Shown piece after piece: positions 9,465 to 16,839 of a DNA stretch of 64,000 nt. Made by a program: the position numbers and the translations under genes. The notes under the pieces are model-generated. The model was not told where the DNA came from and made no database searches. It saw only the letters and a list, made by a program, of their open reading frames with translations. The first letter of the stretch is position 1, and the number at the start of each line of letters is the position of its first letter. The stretch is taken from the NCBI RefSeq assembly GCF_003337305.1, contig NZ_QPJO01000001.1:682001-746000 (forward strand), in the 5' to 3' direction. The stretch is from Winogradskyella arenosi (GTDB taxonomy: Bacteria > Bacteroidota > Bacteroidia > Flavobacteriales > Flavobacteriaceae).

Positions 9465-11297
9465 ATGGGTAAATCATCAGATAGTGGATTAGTAACGGCT
9501 AAAGAAGTCGCAAAGGCAATTCATGTTGATAAATATGGGTTTTTAGGGACCTTTTCTGGTTGGGTTTTAATGAAAGTTCTTAAAATTTCAACCATAAATA
9601 AATTCTATAAACGCAATAAACATCTTAGTCATGTAGACTTCTTAGATGCTATTTTAGAGGAATTTCAGATTAAATTTGAGATCCCAGAAGAAGACATAAA
9701 GCGTCTCCCTAAAGAGGGACCTTATATTACCGTTTCTAACCATCCGCTTGGAGGGATTGATGGTATTTTGTTGTTAAAGTTAATGCTGGAGCAGCGCAGT
9801 GATTTTAAAATTATTGCCAACTTCTTATTGCATCGTATTGCGCCGTTAAAGCCATATATTATGCCTGTAAATCCTTTTGAAGATCGTAAGGATGTAAAAA
9901 GCAGTATTGCCGGTTTTAAAAATTCAATTTTACACTTAAGAGCAGGGCATCCGTTAGGCGTTTTCCCGGCTGGAGAAGTGTCTACCTATAGGGATGGCAA
10001 ATTGGTGGTTGATAAAGAATGGGAACCATCGGCAATGAAGCTTATTCAAAAGGCAGAAGTACCTGTAGTTCCAATTTATTTTCATGCTAAAAATAGCCGT
10101 CTGTTTTATCGCCTTTCTAAGATTAGCGATACCCTAAGAACAGCCAAGTTACCTTCTGAAGTCTTAACGCAAAAACGTCGTGTTATTAAGGTACGTATTG
10201 GTAGACCGATTTCGGTAAAGGATCAGAATGAGCATCCAACGCTTCCTGAGTTTTCAGAATTTTTAAGACGAAAAACTTATATGTTGTCTAAAACCTTTGA
10301 AGATAAACCGAAGATTTTAGATAATATTCAGTCGCAATTAAAAGTGGCTAAAATGCCCAAACGTATTGTTACGCCTATTGCACCGAAGATTATGATTGCA
10401 GAGGTGGATAAGTTACGTGTGAACGACAGCAGGCTACTTATGAGCAAAAATTACGAAGTGTTTTTAGCCTCGCCTAAGGACATTCCTAATATTCTGAGAG
10501 AAATAGGGCGTTTGCGAGAAATTACCTTTAGAGAGGTTGGAGAAGGTACCAATGAAGCTATAGATTTAGATAAGTTTGATACGTATTATCACCATATGTT
10601 CTTATGGGATAACGAGCAAAATATTATTGCAGGTGCATACCGTATGGGCTTAGGGTCTAAGATCTATGAACGTTTTGGTATAGATGGGTTTTACCTTCAA
10701 GATTTGTTTCGCTTTGAGCCGGAATTGCACAAAATGATGAGCCAATCTATTGAGATGGGGCGTGCTTTTATAATCAAAGAATACCAACAAAAACCAATGC
10801 CTTTATTTTTACTTTGGAAAGGGATTGTGCATATTACTTTACGTTTCCCTGAACACAAGTATTTAATTGGTGGAGTAAGTATTAGCAATCAATTTTCTAA
10901 CTTCTCTAAAAGTTTGATGATTGAGTTTATGAAGTCGCATTATTACGATCCTTACGTGGCGCAATACGTGCATCCTAAAAAGGAATTTAAGGTGAAATTA
11001 AAAGATGCGGATAAGGAGTTTGTTTTTGACGAAACCGAAGCCGATCTTAATAAATTTGATAAGATTATTGACGAAGTAGAGCCTGGTGCTTTACGTTTAC
11101 CAGTATTATTGAAAAAGTACATTAAGCAAAATGCTAAATTGGTGGCTTTTAATGTAGATCCGCTTTTTAATAACGCTGTAGATGGCTTAATGTATATAAA
11201 GATTGCTGATCTTCCCGATAGTACTGTAAGACCGGTTATGGAAGAATTTCAGGCCGAATTAGAACGTAAATTCATGGATAGTACTGAAGATAAATAA
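9465..11297 (+). CDS. olsF: Bifunctional OlsF-type acyltransferase (aminolipid synthesis)
   Basis: A fusion of two lipid acyltransferases in 610 residues. The N-terminal half is a PlsC-type O-acyltransferase with motif NHPLGGID (near residue 92, HX4D-like) and FPAGEVST (near 168). The C-terminal half, from about 320, is an OlsB/hemolysin-like GNAT-fold N-acyltransferase (FREVGEGTNEAIDLDKFDTYYHHMFLWD and GAYRMGLG). This order, O-acyl domain then N-acyl domain, matches OlsF, the bifunctional ornithine-lipid synthase known from Serratia with a Flavobacterium johnsoniae homologue. Inferred role: synthesis of ornithine-, glycine- or related amino-acid lipids in the inner membrane. The amino acid used is not predictable. 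A promoter lies immediately upstream and a strong terminator behind. Confidence 0.82.
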   Translation: MGKSSDSGLVTAKEVAKAIHVDKYGFLGTFSGWVLMKVLKISTINKFYKRNKHLSHVDFLDAILEEFQIKFEIPEEDIKRLPKEGPYITVSNHPLGGIDGILLLKLMLEQRSDFKIIANFLLHRIAPLKPYIMPVNPFEDRKDVKSSIAGFKNSILHLRAGHPLGVFPAGEVSTYRDGKLVVDKEWEPSAMKLIQKAEVPVVPIYFHAKNSRLFYRLSKISDTLRTAKLPSEVLTQKRRVIKVRIGRPISVKDQNEHPTLPEFSEFLRRKTYMLSKTFEDKPKILDNIQSQLKVAKMPKRIVTPIAPKIMIAEVDKLRVNDSRLLMSKNYEVFLASPKDIPNILREIGRLREITFREVGEGTNEAIDLDKFDTYYHHMFLWDNEQNIIAGAYRMGLGSKIYERFGIDGFYLQDLFRFEPELHKMMSQSIEMGRAFIIKEYQQKPMPLFLLWKGIVHITLRFPEHKYLIGGVSISNQFSNFSKSLMIEFMKSHYYDPYVAQYVHPKKEFKVKLKDADKEFVFDETEADLNKFDKIIDEVEPGALRLPVLLKKYIKQNAKLVAFNVDPLFNNAVDGLMYIKIADLPDSTVRPVMEEFQAELERKFMDSTEDK

Positions 11298-11328
11298 AGC
11301 AGTTTCAGTGGCTATTATGAGTATAAAA

Positions 11329-11361
11329 TAAAAAACCCAGAACTTTAAGTTCTGGGTTTTT
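11329..11361. terminator. Bidirectional terminator
   Basis: AAAAACCCAGAACTT and AAGTTCTGGGTTTTT form a near-perfect stem between converging olsF and the small membrane protein gene; the second gene stops 4 nt beyond. Confidence 0.9.
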
Positions 11362-11364
11362 CAT

Positions 11365-11844
11365 TTAAAGACTTTTAAACCATTCTTGAAACTGTTTACC
11401 AAACAAAAATGTTGGTTTCATTTCTCCGCTTAATGCGCTCATAAGGCTCATAAGCCAAGCGATAATTAAGACTAGGCCAACTAATAAATTTATGCCTGGG
11501 ATCCATCCTAAAATTAATCCCACTAAGCCTAAGCCAAGCATTTGCCTAATGTAGAATGCACCAAATTCGGTTTTGTTTTTGCCGTTCATAATAAAAGCAA
11601 TTATCCATCCAATAATGGTGATATGGGCAATAATAGCCACGTTTTTGCCGTCGCTGAAGACCTCTTCTGCCTCATGGCTAAAGTCTTCGGCAGCCTTTTT
11701 TGCATCTCGACTAAAGTCTTTGGCTTCTTTTGAGAATTCTTGCGCTTTTTGGCTAATCTTATCCCCAGCTTTTCTAGCGTTATCCTTGGCGTCATCTAAC
11801 ATAGCGTTAAGATCATCGCTTAAGTCATTTGTACTGTCTGACAT
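11365..11844 (-). CDS. DUF4870-like membrane protein with charged helical N terminus
   Basis: 159 residues in two parts. Residues 1-70 are a long, highly charged amphipathic helix rich in A, K, D and E with an irregular 11-residue-like repeat (KAQEFSKEAKDFSRDAKKAAEDF), similar to LEA or apolipoprotein-type helices. Residues 72-150 hold three hydrophobic segments, including an NKTEFGAFYIRQMLGLGLVGLI stretch typical of DUF4870-type four-helix membrane proteins. Function unknown; a membrane-anchored stress or spacer protein is a guess from composition only. Confidence 0.7.
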   Translation of the reverse strand: MSDSTNDLSDDLNAMLDDAKDNARKAGDKISQKAQEFSKEAKDFSRDAKKAAEDFSHEAEEVFSDGKNVAIIAHITIIGWIIAFIMNGKNKTEFGAFYIRQMLGLGLVGLILGWIPGINLLVGLVLIIAWLMSLMSALSGEMKPTFLFGKQFQEWFKSL

Positions 11845-11918
11845 CTGTATCGGTTTTAAAGGGTTAATAATCAGTAGGTCAATTGCCGCTTAAACATGAG
11901 GTAAAATACATATTGAGA

Positions 11919-12305
11919 CTATTGAAATGCCGCATCAACGGGCTCCCATAATTCAATTTTGTTTTGGTCATTATCTAAGATCCAAGCAAACTTTCCATAC
12001 TCATAAGTCTCCATATCACCTATAATTGTTACACCTTCTTCTTTTAAAACTTTTAAAAGCGCTTCTAAATCTTCAACTCGGTAGTTAAACATGAAGTCTT
12101 TTTTTGAAGGTTCAAAGTACTCAGATTCTGCCGGAAATGGGCTCCATTGTGTTGAACAGTCTTGGCCTTCTTTGTTTTTCCACCAAAAGGTAGCCCCATA
12201 ATCGTCCGTATTAAAACCAAGGTGTTTTTGGTACCAATCTTTCGCCGCTTTAGGATCTTTAGTTTTAAAAAATAGGCCACCTATTCCTGTAACACGCTTT
12301 TTCAT
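11919..12305 (-). CDS. VOC-family (glyoxalase/bleomycin-resistance fold) protein
   Basis: 128 residues, a single VOC domain made of two beta-alpha-beta3 units. It opens VTGIGGLFFKTKDPKAAKDWYQKHLGF and ends FAWILDNDQNKIELWEP, the usual first and last motifs; the E in IELWEP is the normal metal ligand position. Possible roles are glyoxalase-like or lyase chemistry or drug binding, and none can be picked. It sits just before a DUF1801 gene on the same strand, 63 nt apart. Confidence 0.8.
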   Translation of the reverse strand: MKKRVTGIGGLFFKTKDPKAAKDWYQKHLGFNTDDYGATFWWKNKEGQDCSTQWSPFPAESEYFEPSKKDFMFNYRVEDLEALLKVLKEEGVTIIGDMETYEYGKFAWILDNDQNKIELWEPVDAAFQ

Positions 12306-12368
12306 TTGAGATGTATTTAAGGCCTCTTATTGCTAAGATCCTGTTAGAGTTTTTAAAGGTTATCCTTT

Positions 12369-12824
12369 TTATTTTTTTATTGCCGATTCGTAGGTCTTAA
12401 TCCATGCCTCACAGGTCATTTTTTCGCAAAGTTGACCAATGAGTTCAAAGGGGATGTCATCCATTTTTTTAAACCGAACACAGCTTTTGCCCATGTCTAA
12501 CTTGCGTTTGCAATGCTTAGGGTAGGCATCTACAAACCAATCGTGCAATTTGGAATCGGCATAAATACCGCTGTGATAGAGGTTAATTGAGTTTTTTTGT
12601 GAGGCAAAACTCATAAAGGGCAGCGGAATTTTAGGATCGCAATGGTACCCGTCTGGATACTTAGAATGCGGCACATAATAGCCCACCATACCATATTGAA
12701 TGCCTTCTTCAAAGCCTTCTGGAAGATGAGTGGTGATTACGCTGCGTAATTTTTTTAAAACGTCTTGGCGCTCTTCTGGAACTTGACTAATATAATCGTC
12801 TACGGAACTGGCTTTATATTGCAT
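12369..12824 (-). CDS. DUF1801 (YdhG-like) protein
   Basis: A 151-residue cytoplasmic protein of the DUF1801 family. It begins with VDDYISQVPEERQDVLKKLRSVI and continues EEGIQYGMVGYYVP, the diagnostic family segments, and ends KMTCEAWIKTYESAIKK. Some relatives (Bacillus Fra/YdhG) are frataxin-like iron chaperones, but this branch is uncharacterised. The neighbouring VOC gene downstream and 2-hydroxyacid dehydrogenase upstream do not suggest a pathway. Confidence 0.78.
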   Translation of the reverse strand: MQYKASSVDDYISQVPEERQDVLKKLRSVITTHLPEGFEEGIQYGMVGYYVPHSKYPDGYHCDPKIPLPFMSFASQKNSINLYHSGIYADSKLHDWFVDAYPKHCKRKLDMGKSCVRFKKMDDIPFELIGQLCEKMTCEAWIKTYESAIKK

Positions 12825-12853
12825 ACTTGATCGCTTTGGTTAGGTTTATAAAA

Positions 12854-13792
12854 TTAACAAAATTTCGCTTCAATTTTATCGACGATGGTTTGAGAGAGTT
12901 TAATATTGCTTTCAATAGTCCAACCCGCCACATGAGGTGATAATAACACTTTTTCAGAAGCAATAAGGTACTGAAAGGCTTCCGGCATTTTTGCGGAGGT
13001 GAATAAATTTTCGAAGGATGATTTTTCGTATTCTAAAACATCGAGTCCGGCTCCTAAAATTTTACCAGATTCTAAGGCGGCAACCAAATCTTGGGTCACC
13101 ACGCTTTTTCCTCTTGCGGTATTAAGCAACCAAAACGGTTTTTTAAAACCACTGATAAATTCTGAATTGACCATGTTTAGCGTTAATGCTGTTTGCGGAA
13201 TATGAAGACTAAGCACATCGGATTTAGCTTTGAGTTCTTCTAGTAGCACTTGTTTGGCATTGGCATCGCCAACATTGGTTTTTAAATCATAGCATAGCAC
13301 TTGGACGTCAAAACCACGAAGTTTCTTGGCAAAGGCTTTTCCCATATTACCATAACCAATAAGGCCCACAGTTTTACCATCTAATTCTAAGCCGCGGTTT
13401 TCCTCGCGTAACCATTGGCCTTGGCGTACTTCTTTGTCGGCTTTATTAAGTTTGTTAAACAAGGAGAGCAACATGCCTAAAGTGTGTTCGCCAACGGCAT
13501 TACGATTGCCTTCTGGAGCAGAAATTAAGTAGATGCCTTTAGATTCTGCATAGGTGGTGTCTATATTTTCTAAGCCGGCACCAACACGACCAATAAATTT
13601 TAAATGGCTTGCAGCATCTAAAAACTGCTGGTCTATAGAAAAACGGCTTCTTATAATGATGCCATCGTAACTGGCGATTTTGGCTTCTATCTCTGATTTA
13701 GAAGCCTTGTAATCGGTATGATTGGTAAAACCAAGGGCATCTAATTGTTCTATTAATAAAGGATGATTAGCGTCTATATGTAGTATTTTCAT
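12854..13792 (-). CDS. D-2-hydroxyacid dehydrogenase (SerA-like)
   Basis: An NAD-dependent D-isomer-specific 2-hydroxyacid dehydrogenase, 312 residues. Seen: substrate loop IIRSRFSIDQQFLDAA and GRVGAGLENIDT, Rossmann motif GLIGYGNMGKAFAKKL (near residue 140), catalytic arginine region LLNTARGKSVV (near 220), and the catalytic His at LLSPHVAGWT near the C terminus. The short length without an ACT domain resembles short-form phosphoglycerate dehydrogenases, but no serC is adjacent, so glyoxylate, hydroxypyruvate or 2-oxo acid reductase activity is equally possible. Confidence 0.85.
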   Translation of the reverse strand: MKILHIDANHPLLIEQLDALGFTNHTDYKASKSEIEAKIASYDGIIIRSRFSIDQQFLDAASHLKFIGRVGAGLENIDTTYAESKGIYLISAPEGNRNAVGEHTLGMLLSLFNKLNKADKEVRQGQWLREENRGLELDGKTVGLIGYGNMGKAFAKKLRGFDVQVLCYDLKTNVGDANAKQVLLEELKAKSDVLSLHIPQTALTLNMVNSEFISGFKKPFWLLNTARGKSVVTQDLVAALESGKILGAGLDVLEYEKSSFENLFTSAKMPEAFQYLIASEKVLLSPHVAGWTIESNIKLSQTIVDKIEAKFC

Positions 13793-13900
13793 AGCAAAAC
13801 CTTAAAGATGAGGTAGTCGTTAATTTTTTAAGTTGAATTAAGGCTTTAAAGTTACGAAGATTTACGATAGTCTTATAGAACACCGTGTTGCTTGTTTACA

Positions 13901-13989
13901 CCGCGTTAAGGATTGAGCGATTTGTTTAAGCTCTTTTGCTTTTTTTGCAAAAAGCGAGTCGTGAAAGCCTGACCCTTGTGGTAACGCCC
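13901..13989. repeat. Structured intergenic element resembling a dispersed flavobacterial repeat
   Basis: Read on the minus strand it starts GGGCGTTACC, continues GGGTCAGGCTTTC, then a hairpin GCTTTTTGCAAAAAAAGC, then CAATCCTTAACGCGG. GCGTTA at one end pairs with TAACGC at the other, giving a closed outer stem. From memory, sequences with the same order of motifs recur between genes in many Flavobacterium-type genomes. Here it begins 6 nt after the mgtE stop. Function unknown. Confidence 0.6.
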
Positions 13990-13994
13990 AAAGC

Positions 13995-15368
13995 TTAAAT
14001 CCCTAAGATCAATTTGGCGATAAGAAAGTAAATTAAAATGCCAAAAACATCGTTACTGGTGGTGATAAAAGGTCCAGTAGCAACGGCGGGGTCTATACCG
14101 CGTTTATCTAGGAAAATAGGAATAAAAGTTCCAATTAAAGCGGCCATTATTATCACCGCAATAAGGGCGATACTGATGGTGATAGACACGATGTATGGGG
14201 TACCAAAAATGAAATGCGTTATAATAATAGCAACGAGTGAAATGGCAATACCATTAACTAAGCCGAGTAAAAATTCTTTAAATAAACGTTTTAAAATTTT
14301 ACCATCAATAGTGCCGTTGGCAATACCTTGAACCACGATGGCAGAAGATTGTACACCTACATTTCCTGCGGTGGCTTGAATGAGGGGAACAAAACTTAGT
14401 AAGACTACAAAATTGCCCATGTTGTCGTTAAACTGCTCTATAATACTAGCGGCACCAAGGCCACCAAACATACCAATAAACAACCAAGGTAGGCGGGCTT
14501 TAGTAAGTTTTAGGATGCTATCATCGGCTTCAACATCTTGCGAAATCCCGGCGGCCATTTGGTAATCTTTGTCGGCTTCCTCTCGTATAACATCTAAAAT
14601 ATCATCAATGGTAATGCGACCTACAAGAATGTTATGATCGTTTATGACAGGGATGGCTTCTAAATCGTATTTTGCCATTACTTTAGCGACGTCTTCTACA
14701 TTGTCATTTACATGAACCCAGGCTACGTTTTCTTTGGCGATATCTGCAATTTTTTGATCGCTTTTAGAGACAATTAAATCTTTTAAAGAGAGGCGGCCAA
14801 TAAGGCGTCCTTGACGATCTACGACATAAACGGAGTGCACTCTGGTGACGTCTCTAGCTTGTCCTCTAATGCGGCGTAAACAGCCGGCAACGGTCCAAGT
14901 TTCGTAAACTTTTACAAGCTCTTTGGCCATAAGTCCCCCAGCGGTATCCTCATCATAGGCTAGAAGTTCTTGTATTTCTTCACGGTGTTCAGTGTCTCCA
15001 ATTTGCGAAATTACTTCGGCTTGGCGCTCTTCAGGAAGTTCGGCAATGATATCTGCAGCATCATCGGTATCTAACTCCTCAATTTCTTCGGCAATCTCCT
15101 TATTGGATAAGTTTTTAAGGACTTTTTCTCGAATATCTTCATCGAGTTCCATTAAGATCTCAGCGGTAGTTTCTGAGTCGAGAAGCTTTATAACGTAAAC
15201 GGCCTCATCCAGATTTAACTCATCAAGAATCTCTGCAATATCCGCGTGGTGATACTCATTTAAAAGGGCTTTAAGCGCCTTGTTGTTCTGTTGTTCAACA
15301 AGGATTTCTACCTTTTCAATAAGTTCATCAGAAAGCTGAAATTGTATGTTTTCTTGAAGTTCTTCCAC
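13995..15368 (-). CDS. mgtE: Magnesium transporter MgtE
   Basis: An inner-membrane Mg2+ channel with a cytosolic sensor. 457 residues, the usual length. Order: a superhelical N domain (residues 1-130, acidic DxxDAADIIAELPEERQAEVI type repeats), two CBS domains (about 130-255; YVVDRQGRLIGRLSLKDLI and LEAIPVINDHNILVGRITIDDI), then five transmembrane helices from about 285. The family signature NVGVQSSAIVVQG and the pore motif TSNDVFGILIYF are present. Regulation would be by direct Mg2+ binding at the CBS interface. The 3' end abuts the structured repeat at 13901-13989. Confidence 0.95.
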   Translation of the reverse strand: MEELQENIQFQLSDELIEKVEILVEQQNNKALKALLNEYHHADIAEILDELNLDEAVYVIKLLDSETTAEILMELDEDIREKVLKNLSNKEIAEEIEELDTDDAADIIAELPEERQAEVISQIGDTEHREEIQELLAYDEDTAGGLMAKELVKVYETWTVAGCLRRIRGQARDVTRVHSVYVVDRQGRLIGRLSLKDLIVSKSDQKIADIAKENVAWVHVNDNVEDVAKVMAKYDLEAIPVINDHNILVGRITIDDILDVIREEADKDYQMAAGISQDVEADDSILKLTKARLPWLFIGMFGGLGAASIIEQFNDNMGNFVVLLSFVPLIQATAGNVGVQSSAIVVQGIANGTIDGKILKRLFKEFLLGLVNGIAISLVAIIITHFIFGTPYIVSITISIALIAVIIMAALIGTFIPIFLDKRGIDPAVATGPFITTSNDVFGILIYFLIAKLILGI

Positions 15369-15426
15369 GCTAAAATTCTGGATTTAAAAGTTTAGAGTCT
15401 TAATTGGCGTTAGGGCCAAATTTCAC

Positions 15427-16215
15427 CTATTCGCTATCGTTTTCTATCAGCAAAGTGAGTTCAATAAATTGCGCTACACTTAACTGTTCTGGTCGTTGGC
15501 CAAATATAGCATTTGCTTTTAAATTATCGGAGAGATTAAAGGTTTTTAAACTGTTACGTAATGTTTTTCTTCGTTGTTGAAACCCTGTTTTTACCACGCG
15601 AAAAAATAATTTTTCATCACAAGGTAGGCTATAGTTTTCTTTTCGTTTTAAACGCAGTACACCCGAGTCTACTTTTGGAGGTGGATTAAATACTGTTGGG
15701 GGTACTGTAAAGAGGTATTCGGCCTCATAAAAGGCTTGAGTAAGTACCGATAAAATACCGTAAACCTTAGAGCCTTCTTTAGAACAAATTCTTAAAGCAA
15801 CTTCCTTTTGAAACATTCCAGAGAATTCTGGAATCTGATCTCTTAATTCTAGCGTTTTGAATACTATTTGCGAGGAAATATTATACGGGAAATTTCCTAT
15901 GATGGCAAAAGGTTTGTTATTGAAAACAAGGTTTAAATCGTATTTTAAAAAATCTTGTTCTATAACTCTATCAGCAAGATGCAGATAATTATTTTTTAAA
16001 TAGGCAACCGACTCGGTATCAATTTCTATAACGTGCGTGGTGGTGTTCTTTTTTAAGAGGTACTTGGTAAGCACGCCCATTCCTGGACCAATTTCTAAAA
16101 CGTCGTTATAGCCTTCAAGAGATAAGCTGTCTGCGATATCTTGGGCTATAGATTCGTCTGTTAGGAAATGCTGTCCTAGATGTTTTTTGGCTTTAACTTG
16201 GTTTTGATTTTCCAC
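15427..16215 (-). CDS. rsmA: 16S rRNA (adenine1518/1519-N6)-dimethyltransferase
   Basis: KsgA/RsmA dimethylates two adenines in helix 45 of 16S rRNA late in 30S assembly. 262 residues, usual length. The SAM-binding region is visible as [16 protein letters not shown] and [11 protein letters not shown], the catalytic motif as [10 protein letters not shown] (about residue 108), and the C-terminal domain as [16 protein letters not shown] perfect -7 box (16255-16248) lies 33 nt upstream. mgtE follows 58 nt downstream on the same strand, an order I recall from other flavobacteria. Confidence 0.96.
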   Translation of the reverse strand: MENQNQVKAKKHLGQHFLTDESIAQDIADSLSLEGYNDVLEIGPGMGVLTKYLLKKNTTTHVIEIDTESVAYLKNNYLHLADRVIEQDFLKYDLNLVFNNKPFAIIGNFPYNISSQIVFKTLELRDQIPEFSGMFQKEVALRICSKEGSKVYGILSVLTQAFYEAEYLFTVPPTVFNPPPKVDSGVLRLKRKENYSLPCDEKLFFRVVKTGFQQRRKTLRNSLKTFNLSDNLKANAIFGQRPEQLSVAQFIELTLLIENDSE

Positions 16216-16247
16216 GACTACACGACGGTTTTTAAATGGTTAGGGTA

Positions 16248-16255
16248 CAAAGATA
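16248..16255 (-). promoter_or_regulatory. -7 box TATCTTTG upstream of rsmA
   Basis: Exact TAnnTTTG on the minus strand, 33 nt before the rsmA ATG; the -33 element is not obvious. Confidence 0.45.
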
Positions 16256-16352
16256 AGGGTTGTTGCTAAGCGATAACGGCTTGGCACCGCTTTTCTAGCT
16301 TTAAGCCTTGGATCTTCTTAAAAGATATACGGCTTTAGGGGTCAATTTCTGT

Positions 16353-16673
16353 TTAATTGAAATTAACTGTGTATTCATCTACCACCTCTAATTCGGTTCT
16401 AAACGATAAAACTTTATCTCCAAAACGCTGAAGTCCAATTTGCTTTAAACGCTCGGCATCATTGGTGTAGTAGGCTTGCAAAGCTTCTCTAGATAAGGCA
16501 CGAAACTGTATGGAGTAGGTGTCAGATTCTGGATCTTCAACCAAAACTTTAGTTAGTTTTGCGTCTTTAAACTTTCCGGTGGCTAAAACTTGAGGGATGT
16601 GTTCTTTTACCCATTCTAGCCATTCCTTAGTGATGGTTTTATCAATATTTAGAGTGACGTTATATATGATCAT
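16353..16673 (-). CDS. DUF4286 family protein
   Basis: A 106-residue cytoplasmic protein that starts MIIYNVTLNIDKTITKEWLEWVKEHIP and carries SDTYSIQFRALSREALQAYYTNDAERL, both typical of DUF4286 (a ferredoxin-like, dimeric alpha-beta barrel type fold is likely). The function is unknown. It lies between the TPR protein gene and rsmA on the same strand, with its own -7 box TACTTTTG 32 nt upstream. Confidence 0.8.
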   Translation of the reverse strand: MIIYNVTLNIDKTITKEWLEWVKEHIPQVLATGKFKDAKLTKVLVEDPESDTYSIQFRALSREALQAYYTNDAERLKQIGLQRFGDKVLSFRTELEVVDEYTVNFN

Positions 16674-16704
16674 TACGCTGAAATTAGAAATTATAAATGT
16701 TTTG

Positions 16705-16712
16705 CAAAAGTA
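16705..16712 (-). promoter_or_regulatory. -7 box TACTTTTG upstream of DUF4286 gene
   Basis: Exact TAnnTTTG on the minus strand, 32 nt before the ATG at 16673. Confidence 0.45.
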
Positions 16713-16839
16713 TGAATTTATAATAAGAGTAATCTGCGCGACTTAAGGCTAGCGAAATTTATGAATCTTAGAAGCCTTTAAGGTTGCTATACAATGAACT
16801 ATTAGTCCTTGATTGGGAGGTAAGGCTTAGGAAATCGGA

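Noticed and set aside
11573..11893. 106-codon open frame opposite the small membrane protein gene
   Set aside because: Mirror of the biased Ala/Lys codons of the real gene; no family features and no promoter.
14038..14331. 97-codon open frame opposite mgtE
   Set aside because: Antisense of membrane helices; no independent support.
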